Assembly: GCA_024243835.1 (NCBI GenBank)
Contig: JALPMN010000599.1
Location: 1 to 28,499 of the forward strand
Length of the DNA stretch: 28,499 nucleotides
Source: Enteropsectra breve
Taxonomy: Eukaryota > Microsporidia
Direction: 5' to 3'
This document shows, in pieces, positions 17,259-25,990 of this stretch. The position numbers and the translations under genes were made by a program. The stretch's first letter is position 1. The number at the start of each line of letters is the position of its first letter. The notes beneath the pieces are model-generated. The model saw only the letters and a list, made by a program, of their open reading frames with translations. It had not been told where the DNA came from and made no database searches.

Positions 17259-17498
17259 CTAAATATAATATGTCTGTGAGTAGTTCCACTGGCCTCCAGG
17301 AGTCTGCCACTGCCCTGCTTGGCACTGCCTTTGCCAGCAGGAGGGGCGATATTGCCCGCAGTGGCACCAATAATGGTCGTAATAGCTGTACAGTCCACAG
17401 TATTTTAGCAGTTGCACCAGTATGATCAGCCCTATAAGTGATGCAAAAGCACTAATCATAAGCAGCGGCATATTTGGAATACCCATGTCATCAATCAT
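17259..17498 (-). CDS. Small hypothetical membrane protein, 79 aa
   Basis: A short minus-strand frame with a start at 17498. It is supported by a strong CCCCCC run two bases before the ATG. Residues about 10-33 are a hydrophobic helix (MPLLMISAFASLIGLIILV). The C-terminal half is odd: rich in Cys, Trp, Gln and Tyr. The DNA here is clearly more GC-rich than the flanks. Two other frames across the same DNA are also open, one on the plus strand (17207-17425) and one on the minus strand shifted by one base, so a frameshift or a different true frame is possible. The membrane helix plus start signal make this frame the best choice. Confidence 0.4.
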   Translation of the reverse strand: MIDDMGIPNMPLLMISAFASLIGLIILVQLLKYCGLYSYYDHYWCHCGQYRPSCWQRQCQAGQWQTPGGQWNYSQTYYI

Positions 17499-18139
17499 TT
17501 GGGGGGTAATAAAAAAAATTTTTTAAACGTTAAATTTTTTTTTCATCATCACTGGAAAAAAGAAAACATGTATTTACAGCACTTGTAACTGCTAATGCTG
17601 ATCACGTACATAAAAACTTTTATTCTACTTAAAACAAAAGAAGTTATTTTCACGACGGGAGGAATTTGAAAGAAGAAGAAAAAATAAAAAATTTGCGAAA
17701 TTGAAAAGGAGAAACTGTTAATTATTTGCTTTATTAAGTACCCATGCCAATAAAGATTTTAGCAAACAATAACAGTTATTCATTAAAAACAAACTATCAG
17801 AACATTTGCAAATGAAATTAATTTTCTAACGGCGTTTTATGGTCATTAGAAATCACGAATTTTACCATCATTTACTTAAATCAATGTGAAAGGAGGAAAA
17901 TTTTAAAAAGGATGAGTTATGAATAAAAACTGGTAGTTTAATCATGCTTCATACTTAACTTTGGGGGTCAATCCTGACATACTATTTCTAGCTTTGCTCT
18001 ATGTCGGCTCTTTATTTTATGTGTTGGCTAACCACACCAATGAATTATGTACGGCATCGGAATAAACTTTAAATTATAAAATTAGACAGACTAATAATTA
18101 ACATATGATTTGCCCTATAAACTACGGTAAAAACCTATT
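17499..18139. other. Intergenic, 641 bp
   Basis: AT-rich DNA upstream of the small membrane gene and downstream of paralog A. The poly-pyrimidine run just past 17498 belongs to the former. Nothing else recognised. Confidence 0.5.
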
Positions 18140-20239
18140 TTATTGTTTCTCTTTAAATAATACTCTCTCTAGTAGATGGGCATCAACATTCTTGCCGTTG
18201 TTTTGGCTGTAAAAAAATGTAAATATGTTTCTGAAGGAGTTGCTACTAGATTTAGCTACTGCTAATTCTAAAGTAAGGGTATTCTTCTTTTTCGTATCAT
18301 CCTCTATCCATTTTTTGAAAACATTAATAAGAAGATCAGTTAGCGCCCTATGTTCAGGGGTCGCATAGGGTTCTATTAAAAGCGGCTCCCCTGTGTATTT
18401 AATGACCAGGTTAGTTTTATCTTTTATAGCGCCTATACTATTAAGGAGTTTATCGTATGAGACTTTAAGGTTGTTCTCTAACGTTAAAACGGCTGTATCA
18501 TCCACTTCTATATCAATAAGATCAAAGTGCGATTCTGGGCAGCGTTTGACCAATTTTTCAACATATTCCTTACTTACTATCGATCCATTTGATTTATTGT
18601 ATATTGCGGGAGAATACGTTTTGTCTTCATGCGTATGGAAGCCGAAATCTATAACTTCAAACTTCATAGGGGGATCTTTGTCCCAGAGCCCGATGCTACA
18701 TACCTTGGGAAGAGAACTCACCTCGCCATGCCTAAAATACGTACGTAGGCGCTGATAGCATGGATCATTCTTGATCAGCTCGATATTATCCTGTTTAAAT
18801 ACCATATAGCCGAATATTGTTAAATATTTAAGTTTTCTAGGTGGAATTATCGAATAGAGTATTCCAACTGCGCCAAGCGTGCCACCAAATCTCTGGATTG
18901 AGTTTTTAAGCTCACTCTCTGTTTCAAACAGCTTAAATGTATATAAATGGTCGAGCTCAGAGTCTCTTCCGAGCAGAGCAAGGCTCGTTAGCGGTATTGT
19001 CGAAAGGGTTGTAAGTGTAGAATCGTTAATTTTTTCATACCCAATAATCTCTAAGCTGCTGATCCTCGGCCTGTGTGGAACGGCATTTTTATCGTGCAAA
19101 TCATTTACTATGCGCCACAGAAAGTCCTGTGTTTTATAATCATCTACTTGGTTTAATTCTAATTTATCAGCAGTTTTTAAATCATAGAAGAAAATATGAA
19201 TTTTTTCAACGCTATTAAATAAGTAGAGATAGTCTCGTATAAAATTAAAATATCCCACTGGATTATTAACAGGCAGCATGATACGCAAAGATTCTGGCTT
19301 TTGTACGTATCCTAAAGCATCTGTGAGCATAATTTCTGGCTTTTGTGCATATCCTAGAGCTCTTGTGAGCATATTTTCTGCCTGCGTAAGATGTTCCCTG
19401 ACCAATGCATATGATTTTGCACCACCTTTTGTCTTAAGATGCTTAATTTGAAATTCATTTTGCTTTATGACAATTCTACTTTTACTATTGAGTGAGCACA
19501 GAGAAATCGCCGCTTTGACTACCGGCATTTTGTTGAAAAGCTTTAAAAGGTTCCTGTCTTGTTCATCTGGGAATATCTTTGAAAAAAATAATTTTTCTGC
19601 ATCTGAGTTTTCATCTGCTAGATTTTTTCCGTATTTGTCCTGTTCTGTAACAAGCTTTTTGAAATGCTCTAAGCGACCTGCTATAGCGAGATTATAAACA
19701 ATGTTTAGAGCAAATACAATATTTCTATCTACCGGCGCTGTAGTTATTTTGCACCTGAAGTAGTCGTACACATGTGCCTGTCTTCTGGTGCTATAGTCTA
19801 AATAGCAATAGAAAGATAATAATTTGCAGAGCTCATTCATATCACTAAAATATTTTCCATCGGTTTTTTTTCCGAGTTCGTTTCGCAGTGTCTCTATGCC
19901 TCTATACATCTCAATGTCAAATGAATCAGGCATTTGTATATTATTGATATTGCATGATGCCGTAAACTCTATTCCGTTTATTATTGTGACTTGAGGGTTG
20001 CTATTATTTTGGTTTTGGTCAATTTTTCTCCACTCCTTTTCGGCTGCTGAGATGCGTGAATTGAGCTTTTGTGATTCTTTTAGCAGCTGATAAGTGAATC
20101 TCATACTTTCATTATTGTTGGATAAGTATATGCTTGCTTCTGGCTTGGGACAAGCAGGCGTTGATGACTCACATTCAAGAAGCGTAGACGCATGCACCCA
20201 AATAATCAGCGTATAAACTAACAAATAATCGAAAAGCAT
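18140..20239 (-). CDS. Large secreted paralogous protein A (unknown family, LRR-like core)
   Basis: 699 aa with a signal peptide at about 1-18 (MLFDYLLVYTLIIWVHAS). It is the first member of a three-gene family with 20700-22799 and 23042-25129. Shared blocks in order: 'LLKESQ-L-S-I' near 53; 'MPDSFDI-M' near 104; 'VDRNIVFALNI' near 170; 'LFNKMPV-KAAI-LC-LN' near 237; 'LRIMLP' near 318; HRPRISSLEIIGYE near 388; 'IPLTSLALLG' near 415; a C-terminal helical domain. The block from 388 to 470 has leucine-rich-repeat character. A 14-residue unit (MLT-ALGY-QKPE) is duplicated at about 289-316; the paralogs have one copy. Start: TTTTATCCC-ATG. I do not recognise the family; a secreted, host-facing role is inferred from signal peptide and expansion. 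Confidence 0.85.
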   Translation of the reverse strand: MLFDYLLVYTLIIWVHASTLLECESSTPACPKPEASIYLSNNNESMRFTYQLLKESQKLNSRISAAEKEWRKIDQNQNNSNPQVTIINGIEFTASCNINNIQMPDSFDIEMYRGIETLRNELGKKTDGKYFSDMNELCKLLSFYCYLDYSTRRQAHVYDYFRCKITTAPVDRNIVFALNIVYNLAIAGRLEHFKKLVTEQDKYGKNLADENSDAEKLFFSKIFPDEQDRNLLKLFNKMPVVKAAISLCSLNSKSRIVIKQNEFQIKHLKTKGGAKSYALVREHLTQAENMLTRALGYAQKPEIMLTDALGYVQKPESLRIMLPVNNPVGYFNFIRDYLYLFNSVEKIHIFFYDLKTADKLELNQVDDYKTQDFLWRIVNDLHDKNAVPHRPRISSLEIIGYEKINDSTLTTLSTIPLTSLALLGRDSELDHLYTFKLFETESELKNSIQRFGGTLGAVGILYSIIPPRKLKYLTIFGYMVFKQDNIELIKNDPCYQRLRTYFRHGEVSSLPKVCSIGLWDKDPPMKFEVIDFGFHTHEDKTYSPAIYNKSNGSIVSKEYVEKLVKRCPESHFDLIDIEVDDTAVLTLENNLKVSYDKLLNSIGAIKDKTNLVIKYTGEPLLIEPYATPEHRALTDLLINVFKKWIEDDTKKKNTLTLELAVAKSSSNSFRNIFTFFYSQNNGKNVDAHLLERVLFKEKQ
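19292..19375 (-). repeat. 42-bp in-frame tandem duplication inside paralog A
   Basis: Two 42-bp units code for the two 14-residue copies MLTRALGYAQKPEI and MLTDALGYVQKPES. The matching place in paralogs B and C holds one unit, so the duplication arose in A. Confidence 0.8.
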
Positions 20240-20699
20240 GGGATAAAATTTTGGTCTAGAGTTATTTTAATTTCAATAAATTTTTTTTTGATAACGTTTT
20301 TTATATTTGCTAGAGAAAAGAGAATTTTCGCTATATAAAGAAAGAATATAACCTCTGCTAACTATTTTTGCATTTCTCATTTTGTGTCTACCATTTTTTT
20401 AGAAATTAATTGCTCTCTTTAGCAGCTCCTTAAGTGCCCAATAATTTTTAAGGGGAACAAGAAGAAAACCACTAAGTGAAAAAGATAAAGTATTTAGCCT
20501 AACATTAGTTATAAAATCTGCTAGAAAACGTTTTATTTAATATGGTTTAATTACTATTGTAATCTTGTTTATCCATTGATCAATTTTTGTGAAATATTAG
20601 AACAATCACAAGTAAATGTATGTAAAAAGCATTTCTGAACATATAATATCATGCCCATGTAAACTCAACTGCCTCTCATACATGATGTGATAAAACTAT
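20240..20699. other. Intergenic, 460 bp, between paralogs A and B
   Basis: AT-rich. It holds the promoter of A and the 3' flank of B, both minus strand. A TATA-like TATATAAAG is near 20333 but points along the plus strand, so I do not assign it. Nothing else seen. Confidence 0.45.
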
Positions 20700-22799
20700 T
20701 TATTTTTCAGAATACTTTTTAAAAACTACTCGTTCTAATAGTTTTTCAAAAGCGTCTTCACCATATTTATGTTTGTAAAGATAAAAAAATATACATTTGT
20801 AGGAGCTGATACTGCCATCCTTTTCTGCCACTTCAAAAGTAAGAATGTTCTCATTGCTCTTATCATCAACAATCCATGTCCTAAACACCGTAATAAGCAC
20901 ATAAGTAAGTTCTTTTGCTTCCCGGCAGACATACCAAGTGCCGCGGCATTCCTGTGGCCGCGTGTATTTAATGATCAGATGTTTTTTGCCTTTAATATTG
21001 CCCACTTTCTCAAGAAGATCACTGATTTCGGCTTGAATGGGCTTCCTTATTGTTATAACCATTTCATTATCATCCTTTGTATCAATAAGTTCTAGATCCG
21101 CATCTGTGCTGTATGTAACCATTTTCCACACTGCAATTTCATTGAGTTTTATTTCCTTTTCAATAAGCTTTTTTGATTCCGAAGAGGTGTTACATCCTGC
21201 TGGTGAAAACCACTTTTCCTGAGGCGACAAGATACGTATATACTTTACTTCAAATTTCATAGCGGGATCTTTATTTCCGGGTTGAACCCTGCAAACCTTG
21301 GGGAGAGACGCTAAATTTCCGTCCTCAAAAAACGTAAAGAGACGATCATAGCATGGATCACGCATCACAATGTCGTAATTTGTTTTTTTAATTTGCATAA
21401 CAGTGCATATGCGCAGCTTTTTAAGTTGCTTTCCTCCAATCAGCGAAAAAAGAATACCAGCGGCGCCGCACGTGCCACCAAACTCCTGGATTGAGTCTTT
21501 AAGTGCACAACTTGGCTCAAATAGTTTTAAGATGTAGAGAAAGTCAAGCTTTGAGTCAGCCCCAAGCAGAGCAAGGGACGTCAACGGGATTGTCGCAAGG
21601 GCCTCCAGTATAGAATTATTTATTATTTCATATCCGATTATTTCTAGGCTACTAATTCTTGGCCTATGGGGAACAACACTTTTTGGAAGCAGATCATTTA
21701 CTATGCGACTCAGAAATTCCTGTGTTCGACAATCAATATCTTTACCAAAATTGTAGTTATTAATTGTTTTCGAGTCATAAAATATAATATAAATTTTGCT
21801 AATCGTATCAAACAAGCATAGATAGTGGCGTATGAAGTCAAAATACTCATTAATATTATACGCAGGCAGCTGAATACGTAAAAAATGTGGTTTTTTGCAG
21901 AAGCCTAGCAGCTTTGTTAGCATTATTTTATCACTATTAGGACTTTCTTTTATCAATGCACCTGATAGTCTATTTCCATCTGCATTGAAATGTTTTATTT
22001 GAAAGAACTTTTGCTTTATAACGACCTTTTTTTCACTATTAAGCTTGCACAGAACAATCACTGCTTTCAGCACGGGCATTTTATTAAATAGCCGTGCAAG
22101 GTCCTTGCTTAATTTGCTGTGCTTTGTGCCCGGACCAAAAATTCCTATAACCAGCGAATTTCCTTCTGCAGGATTTATTCCGTACTTGTCATATTCTGCT
22201 AACAGCTCCTTATAATAATTTAGTTCGCCAGCTATCGCCAGATGAAAAGCAATATTTACAGCAAAAACTGTGTTTCTATCTACTGATATGCTGGTTTTTT
22301 TATTGGTGAAGTAATCGTTTACCTTTGCCTGTATTTTAGTGCTATAGTCTAAATAATCATAAAAAGACAACATCTTGTAAAGTGATTCTATGTTGTTTAC
22401 ATACTTTCCATCAATCTCTTGTCCGAACGCATTTCGCAGGTCAGTTACTGCTTTAAACAGCGTGATATCAAAAAAATCAGGCATTTTCATTTTCTCGATG
22501 AGATGTGAATCTGTAAATTCCATTCCATCAGGTGATTCACTATTAACATAGCCATTGTTGTCCATTTCGTTTTGCAACACACGTTCCATCTGCTTCGCCT
22601 CAGCCTCAGTAATTTGAGCGCTGAGTGTTTGTGATTCTTTCAGCAGAGAATACCTAAATCTTTCACTCTCCGTGCCGTTGTACAATATTACTGTGTGTCT
22701 TGGTGTATTGTGGCCAATCTGTAATGGCGCATCATCGAGGAGCGAATCTGCGCACACCCAGCTTATCAACGCATTTAATAATGAATAGGCGAAAAACAT
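20700..22799 (-). CDS. Large secreted paralogous protein B (unknown family, LRR-like core)
   Basis: 699 aa, the same length as paralog A, and alignable along its whole length. Signal peptide at about 1-17 (MFFAYSLLNALISWVCA). Conserved blocks: 'MPDFFDI-LF', 'DYLDYSTK', 'VDRNTVFAVNI', LFNKMPVLKAVIVLCKLN, HRPRISSLEIIGYE, IPLTSLALLG, 'CGAAGILF', 'TFFEDG-LASLPKVC', and a C-terminal part ending 'LLERVVFKK'. The start was set at the ATG at 22799, which follows CCC-T; a TTG-based extension by five residues has no support. A and B are closer to each other than to C (identical HRPRISSLEIIGYE and IPLTSLALLG), so A/B is probably the more recent duplication. Confidence 0.85.
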   Translation of the reverse strand: MFFAYSLLNALISWVCADSLLDDAPLQIGHNTPRHTVILYNGTESERFRYSLLKESQTLSAQITEAEAKQMERVLQNEMDNNGYVNSESPDGMEFTDSHLIEKMKMPDFFDITLFKAVTDLRNAFGQEIDGKYVNNIESLYKMLSFYDYLDYSTKIQAKVNDYFTNKKTSISVDRNTVFAVNIAFHLAIAGELNYYKELLAEYDKYGINPAEGNSLVIGIFGPGTKHSKLSKDLARLFNKMPVLKAVIVLCKLNSEKKVVIKQKFFQIKHFNADGNRLSGALIKESPNSDKIMLTKLLGFCKKPHFLRIQLPAYNINEYFDFIRHYLCLFDTISKIYIIFYDSKTINNYNFGKDIDCRTQEFLSRIVNDLLPKSVVPHRPRISSLEIIGYEIINNSILEALATIPLTSLALLGADSKLDFLYILKLFEPSCALKDSIQEFGGTCGAAGILFSLIGGKQLKKLRICTVMQIKKTNYDIVMRDPCYDRLFTFFEDGNLASLPKVCRVQPGNKDPAMKFEVKYIRILSPQEKWFSPAGCNTSSESKKLIEKEIKLNEIAVWKMVTYSTDADLELIDTKDDNEMVITIRKPIQAEISDLLEKVGNIKGKKHLIIKYTRPQECRGTWYVCREAKELTYVLITVFRTWIVDDKSNENILTFEVAEKDGSISSYKCIFFYLYKHKYGEDAFEKLLERVVFKKYSEK

Positions 22800-23041
22800 A
22801 GGGCCGCAAAGCAATAAATATTTAATATGATCAAAATTAAAACTAATAAAATGAAAACACTAATTTTTGATAAAAAACACAATTTTGTGAGTAATAGGGC
22901 ATGCATATGTATCATACTCCTCTATTTTTAATTGTGTATTCACACATTATAACAGGATTACCCTTAGAAACCTTAGTGGCACTCCTTTGCGATAAATTAA
23001 AATATTTTCTCTCATCAAAAATTTTCCTAAAAATTTCCCTG
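22800..23041. promoter_or_regulatory. Shared divergent promoter region of paralogs B and C
   Basis: A 242-base space between the two start codons. CCC signals flank both ends (CCC-T-ATG for B; TTCCCTG-ATG for C). AT-rich. Co-regulation is a plausible inference. Confidence 0.45.
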
Positions 23042-25129
23042 ATGTTTTTCGATCTCTTGATACTGATTACATTGATAGGCAATAGAGACGCTGCATCACT
23101 CCTCGATGGCGAGCTGGTAGAACCTGGCTATGAAGAATCAAGCCACGAAGTACTTCTGTTCAACAGGACACAGAGCGCCAGTATTTCCTATTTTCTGCTT
23201 TATGAATCAAGAACTCTCGGCTCTCATATTGCAGAAATCGAAATGAAGCACAAAGAACGTGCCATACAGAACAAAACGGGCAGAAATGTGTGTGCTGATA
23301 ATGAATCATTCGGCGAAATGGAATTTACGGGTGCAAACCGCATCAAGAAAATGAAAATGCCTGATTATTTTGATATAAAGATGCTTGAAGAGATAACTGA
23401 GATGCGCAAAATATTCGTTAAAAAAATCAGTAAAATATCCATAGGCGACACAAAACAGCTATACGAATTGCTAAATCTGTATGTTGCTTTAGATTTCTGG
23501 CCAAATATACGGTACGCTAAACAAAATACACTTGCTGATGAAGAAGACAATATAACCGTTGATAAGAACATTGCTTTTGCAGTAAACATGGTCGTTAACC
23601 TTGCATCCTATGGGCGCTGGGAGCATTACAAGGAGCTTCTAACGGTCGCTGACAGTTTTGGCCCTAATCACGGAGGAGAAGAAGCATTCTTAGCAGATGG
23701 TTTTTATTTAAGCATGACGCAGTGCGACATGGACAGAAAAATCATCGAATTGTTCAACAGGCTGCCAGTGCTTAGGGCGGCAATAATACTATGCACAATC
23801 AATAAAGACAAAGAAATTGTCGTTAAGCATCCAGATTTCAAAATAATCTCTGAAAAAAACGCGCAGCAGAAGCCTTATACGATAATTAGAGAAAAGCCCA
23901 ATAATGACGAAATAGTTCTCTCGGAGATGCCAGTTTTCCGAGAAGAGCCCAAAATATTGCGCATTATGCTTCCTGCCCACAATTTTGTTGATTATTTCAA
24001 ATTCATACGCAACTATCTGTGCCTGACCGACAGCATCGAGTCTATTATTATCGTATTTTATGATTCTGAACGCGCCAAGAAATATAATAACGATGTTCAT
24101 ACAAACACCCAGCAATTTCTGGAGTGGGTGGTAGAATTTTTGCTTTCCAAAGAGATTGTTCCCAACAGACCGCAAATTCGTTCGTTTGGGATTTATGGCT
24201 ATGACCTAATTGATGTTCCAATACTGGCATCGCTTGCAAAGATTCCGCTCCAGGGCCTTTCACTTCTTGGAACAGACTCTACACTCGATTACTTTTATCT
24301 GTTTAAGCTCTTTGAGTCTGAGTGCCCATTCAAGTCGAATATCCAAAAGTTCAGTGGCACATTTGGCGCAGCTGTTCTGCTCAATGAGCTAATGGGAAGA
24401 AGACAGATCAGTAACATGGAAATGTCTGTGCTTATGCAGTTTAAGACAAAAAATCTCGCTATGATAAAGAAAGATTCGTGCTGGGAGCGCTTGTCTGCAT
24501 ATTTTGCTCATGGCGATTTGCATGCTCTTCCTGAGGCATGCAGCAAAGAGTTTATTTCTAAGAATCATACGAGAAAATTAGAACTCCTTAGAGGATTTAT
24601 ATCTCACTCCGAACATAAATTGTGTTATTTAAGAGCGTACAACACATCTGCAGAATCAATAGCTGAAATAGCTAAGGAAATAAAGGTGACCTCGGACGAT
24701 ATATACGGAATGACTACATTTTGCATGCCTTCGGATTTCAATCTTATCACTGCGGTAGGAAATGACTCAATTGAAGCAACTATAACAGTGGAGCATTACA
24801 CCAAAACTACAACCTTGCTAGTCCTTCAAGAGCTTGCGCTAATCGAGGACAAAGACACACTTATTATCGAATACTTAAGGCCTCTGACGTTTAAGAGCGA
24901 TTATACGCGCAGCCAGGAAAAGAAAGATCTGGTTCAGCTTCTTACGAAGGCCTTCCATAAATGGATCACATGCGATGCGAGCAACAAGCACAAGCTGATT
25001 TTTAAAGTGGCAGAAACAAACAGAAGTTGCTGTAGTTTAAGGGATATTTTTACAAGGGCATACTATATGGAATATTCCTCCAAGAACTTCACAAAATATA
25101 TGGAGAGGGTTACCTTTATCAAAATTTAA
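23042..25129 (+). CDS. Large secreted paralogous protein C (unknown family, LRR-like core)
   Basis: 695 aa from the ATG at 23042. The start is decided by two independent signs: TTCCCTG-ATG carries the CCC signal, and the protein then opens MFFDLLILITLIGNRDAAS, matching the signal peptides of A and B. An in-frame ATG at 22901 would add 47 hydrophobic residues and displace this. Shared blocks: 'LLYES-TL', 'MPDYFDIKM', 'VDKNIAFAVNM', LFNRLPVLRAAIILCTIN, 'LRIMLP', PNRPQIRSFGIYGYD, IPLQGLSLLG, 'FGAAVLLNEL', 'YFAHGDLHALPEAC', C-terminal 'YMERVTF'. It is the most diverged of the three. Its stop at 25129 lies only a few bases from the relic integrase (25136 onward). Confidence 0.85.
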   Translation: MFFDLLILITLIGNRDAASLLDGELVEPGYEESSHEVLLFNRTQSASISYFLLYESRTLGSHIAEIEMKHKERAIQNKTGRNVCADNESFGEMEFTGANRIKKMKMPDYFDIKMLEEITEMRKIFVKKISKISIGDTKQLYELLNLYVALDFWPNIRYAKQNTLADEEDNITVDKNIAFAVNMVVNLASYGRWEHYKELLTVADSFGPNHGGEEAFLADGFYLSMTQCDMDRKIIELFNRLPVLRAAIILCTINKDKEIVVKHPDFKIISEKNAQQKPYTIIREKPNNDEIVLSEMPVFREEPKILRIMLPAHNFVDYFKFIRNYLCLTDSIESIIIVFYDSERAKKYNNDVHTNTQQFLEWVVEFLLSKEIVPNRPQIRSFGIYGYDLIDVPILASLAKIPLQGLSLLGTDSTLDYFYLFKLFESECPFKSNIQKFSGTFGAAVLLNELMGRRQISNMEMSVLMQFKTKNLAMIKKDSCWERLSAYFAHGDLHALPEACSKEFISKNHTRKLELLRGFISHSEHKLCYLRAYNTSAESIAEIAKEIKVTSDDIYGMTTFCMPSDFNLITAVGNDSIEATITVEHYTKTTTLLVLQELALIEDKDTLIIEYLRPLTFKSDYTRSQEKKDLVQLLTKAFHKWITCDASNKHKLIFKVAETNRSCCSLRDIFTRAYYMEYSSKNFTKYMERVTFIKI

Positions 25130-25135
25130 TATAAA

Positions 25136-25990
25136 TTAGTTTAGCGTCTGTTTTCTGTAACCCTCATGCCAGCAGGCTTTTAATTTATCTATTGTTGGAT
25201 TTCTGTATATCGGGACTATGTATTCTTTCTTTAATTTCTTTTTATGCTATTCATTTTCTCTTTGATATTATTTTGCTCATGAAATTTCTTTTTTTGTGTA
25301 ACCCCTTGGTTCTGCTTTTTGATATCGCTCACTCTCTATAACTCTTTATCTCTGATTTTTAAAGGCAAAGGATGATGTATTCAATGTTCCGCTTCTCAAA
25401 TGCTCATAGACGAAACCGCTTTCTCCCACGATTTTTTCTTGAATTTCGACAACTGTTTGATTTTATTCCATAGTGTTTTGTTATTGTGTCCAGCATGCTC
25501 CATTATCTCATGATGATTTGGAGATGAGAAGTCTCATTTATTTCCCAATTCTTTTCCAACGACTTACAGCCATCCTTTGAAAATTCTCTTTCATTATCAT
25601 TAAGATCCGTCCTAGCACCCCGTGTTTCTGAAAATGAGTGTGCTTATTCAATTGACAATTTCATTTTCTGTTTCATGCTTTTTAATCTTAGAACCTCCTT
25701 TAGTAGAGTTATTGATTCATCGCCACAAAATGAATTTATTCTCTCCATTTTTACATGGGATCCTACCCATCAGGCCTAACTCCCACAATTCGTTCTCTTT
25801 GTCATTTGTTTGATTTCCCTCATCTTTTAAATAGACCCTACATCTTTTGCGCACCATTTTAATATCTTTTTGCATATCTTTCCATGAATAAGTATTCAGC
25901 ATTAAAAATAGCATAGTTTCACTTATTCCGTGCTCTGGCTCCAAATGATATGCTTTTAAAATCTTTTCTTTTTGCTTTAAGCTTCTCATT
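25136..25990 (-). pseudogene. Decayed retroviral-type integrase (transposon relic)
   Basis: Reading the minus strand from 25990 down, integrase features appear in the right order but in different frames and broken by stops. At 25717-25989: an HHCC-like region (H-x4-H; 'YSWKDMQKDI', then 'KRCRVY', where the second Cys is lost) and 'GLMGRIPCKNGENKFIL', in which the first catalytic Asp position is missing. Near 25580-25618: the TDN-EFS-type strand around the second Asp. Near 25420-25520: an HHE/KTLWNKIK-like helix region, in a shifted frame. Near 25355-25415: the SFAF segment. At about 25139-25230: an integrase C-terminal domain stretch ('DKLKACWHEGY'), with its natural stop at 25136-25138. Several frameshifts and stops show it is dead. 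It is Ty3/gypsy-like or from an integrase-type DNA transposon. Confidence 0.7.

Noticed and set aside
17207..17425. Plus-strand 72-codon frame over the small membrane gene
   Set aside because: No CCC signal and no membrane segment; kept only as an alternative to the minus-strand frame.
22901..23041. 47-residue N-terminal extension of paralog C
   Set aside because: CCC signal and alignment with the signal peptides of A and B both place the start at 23042.
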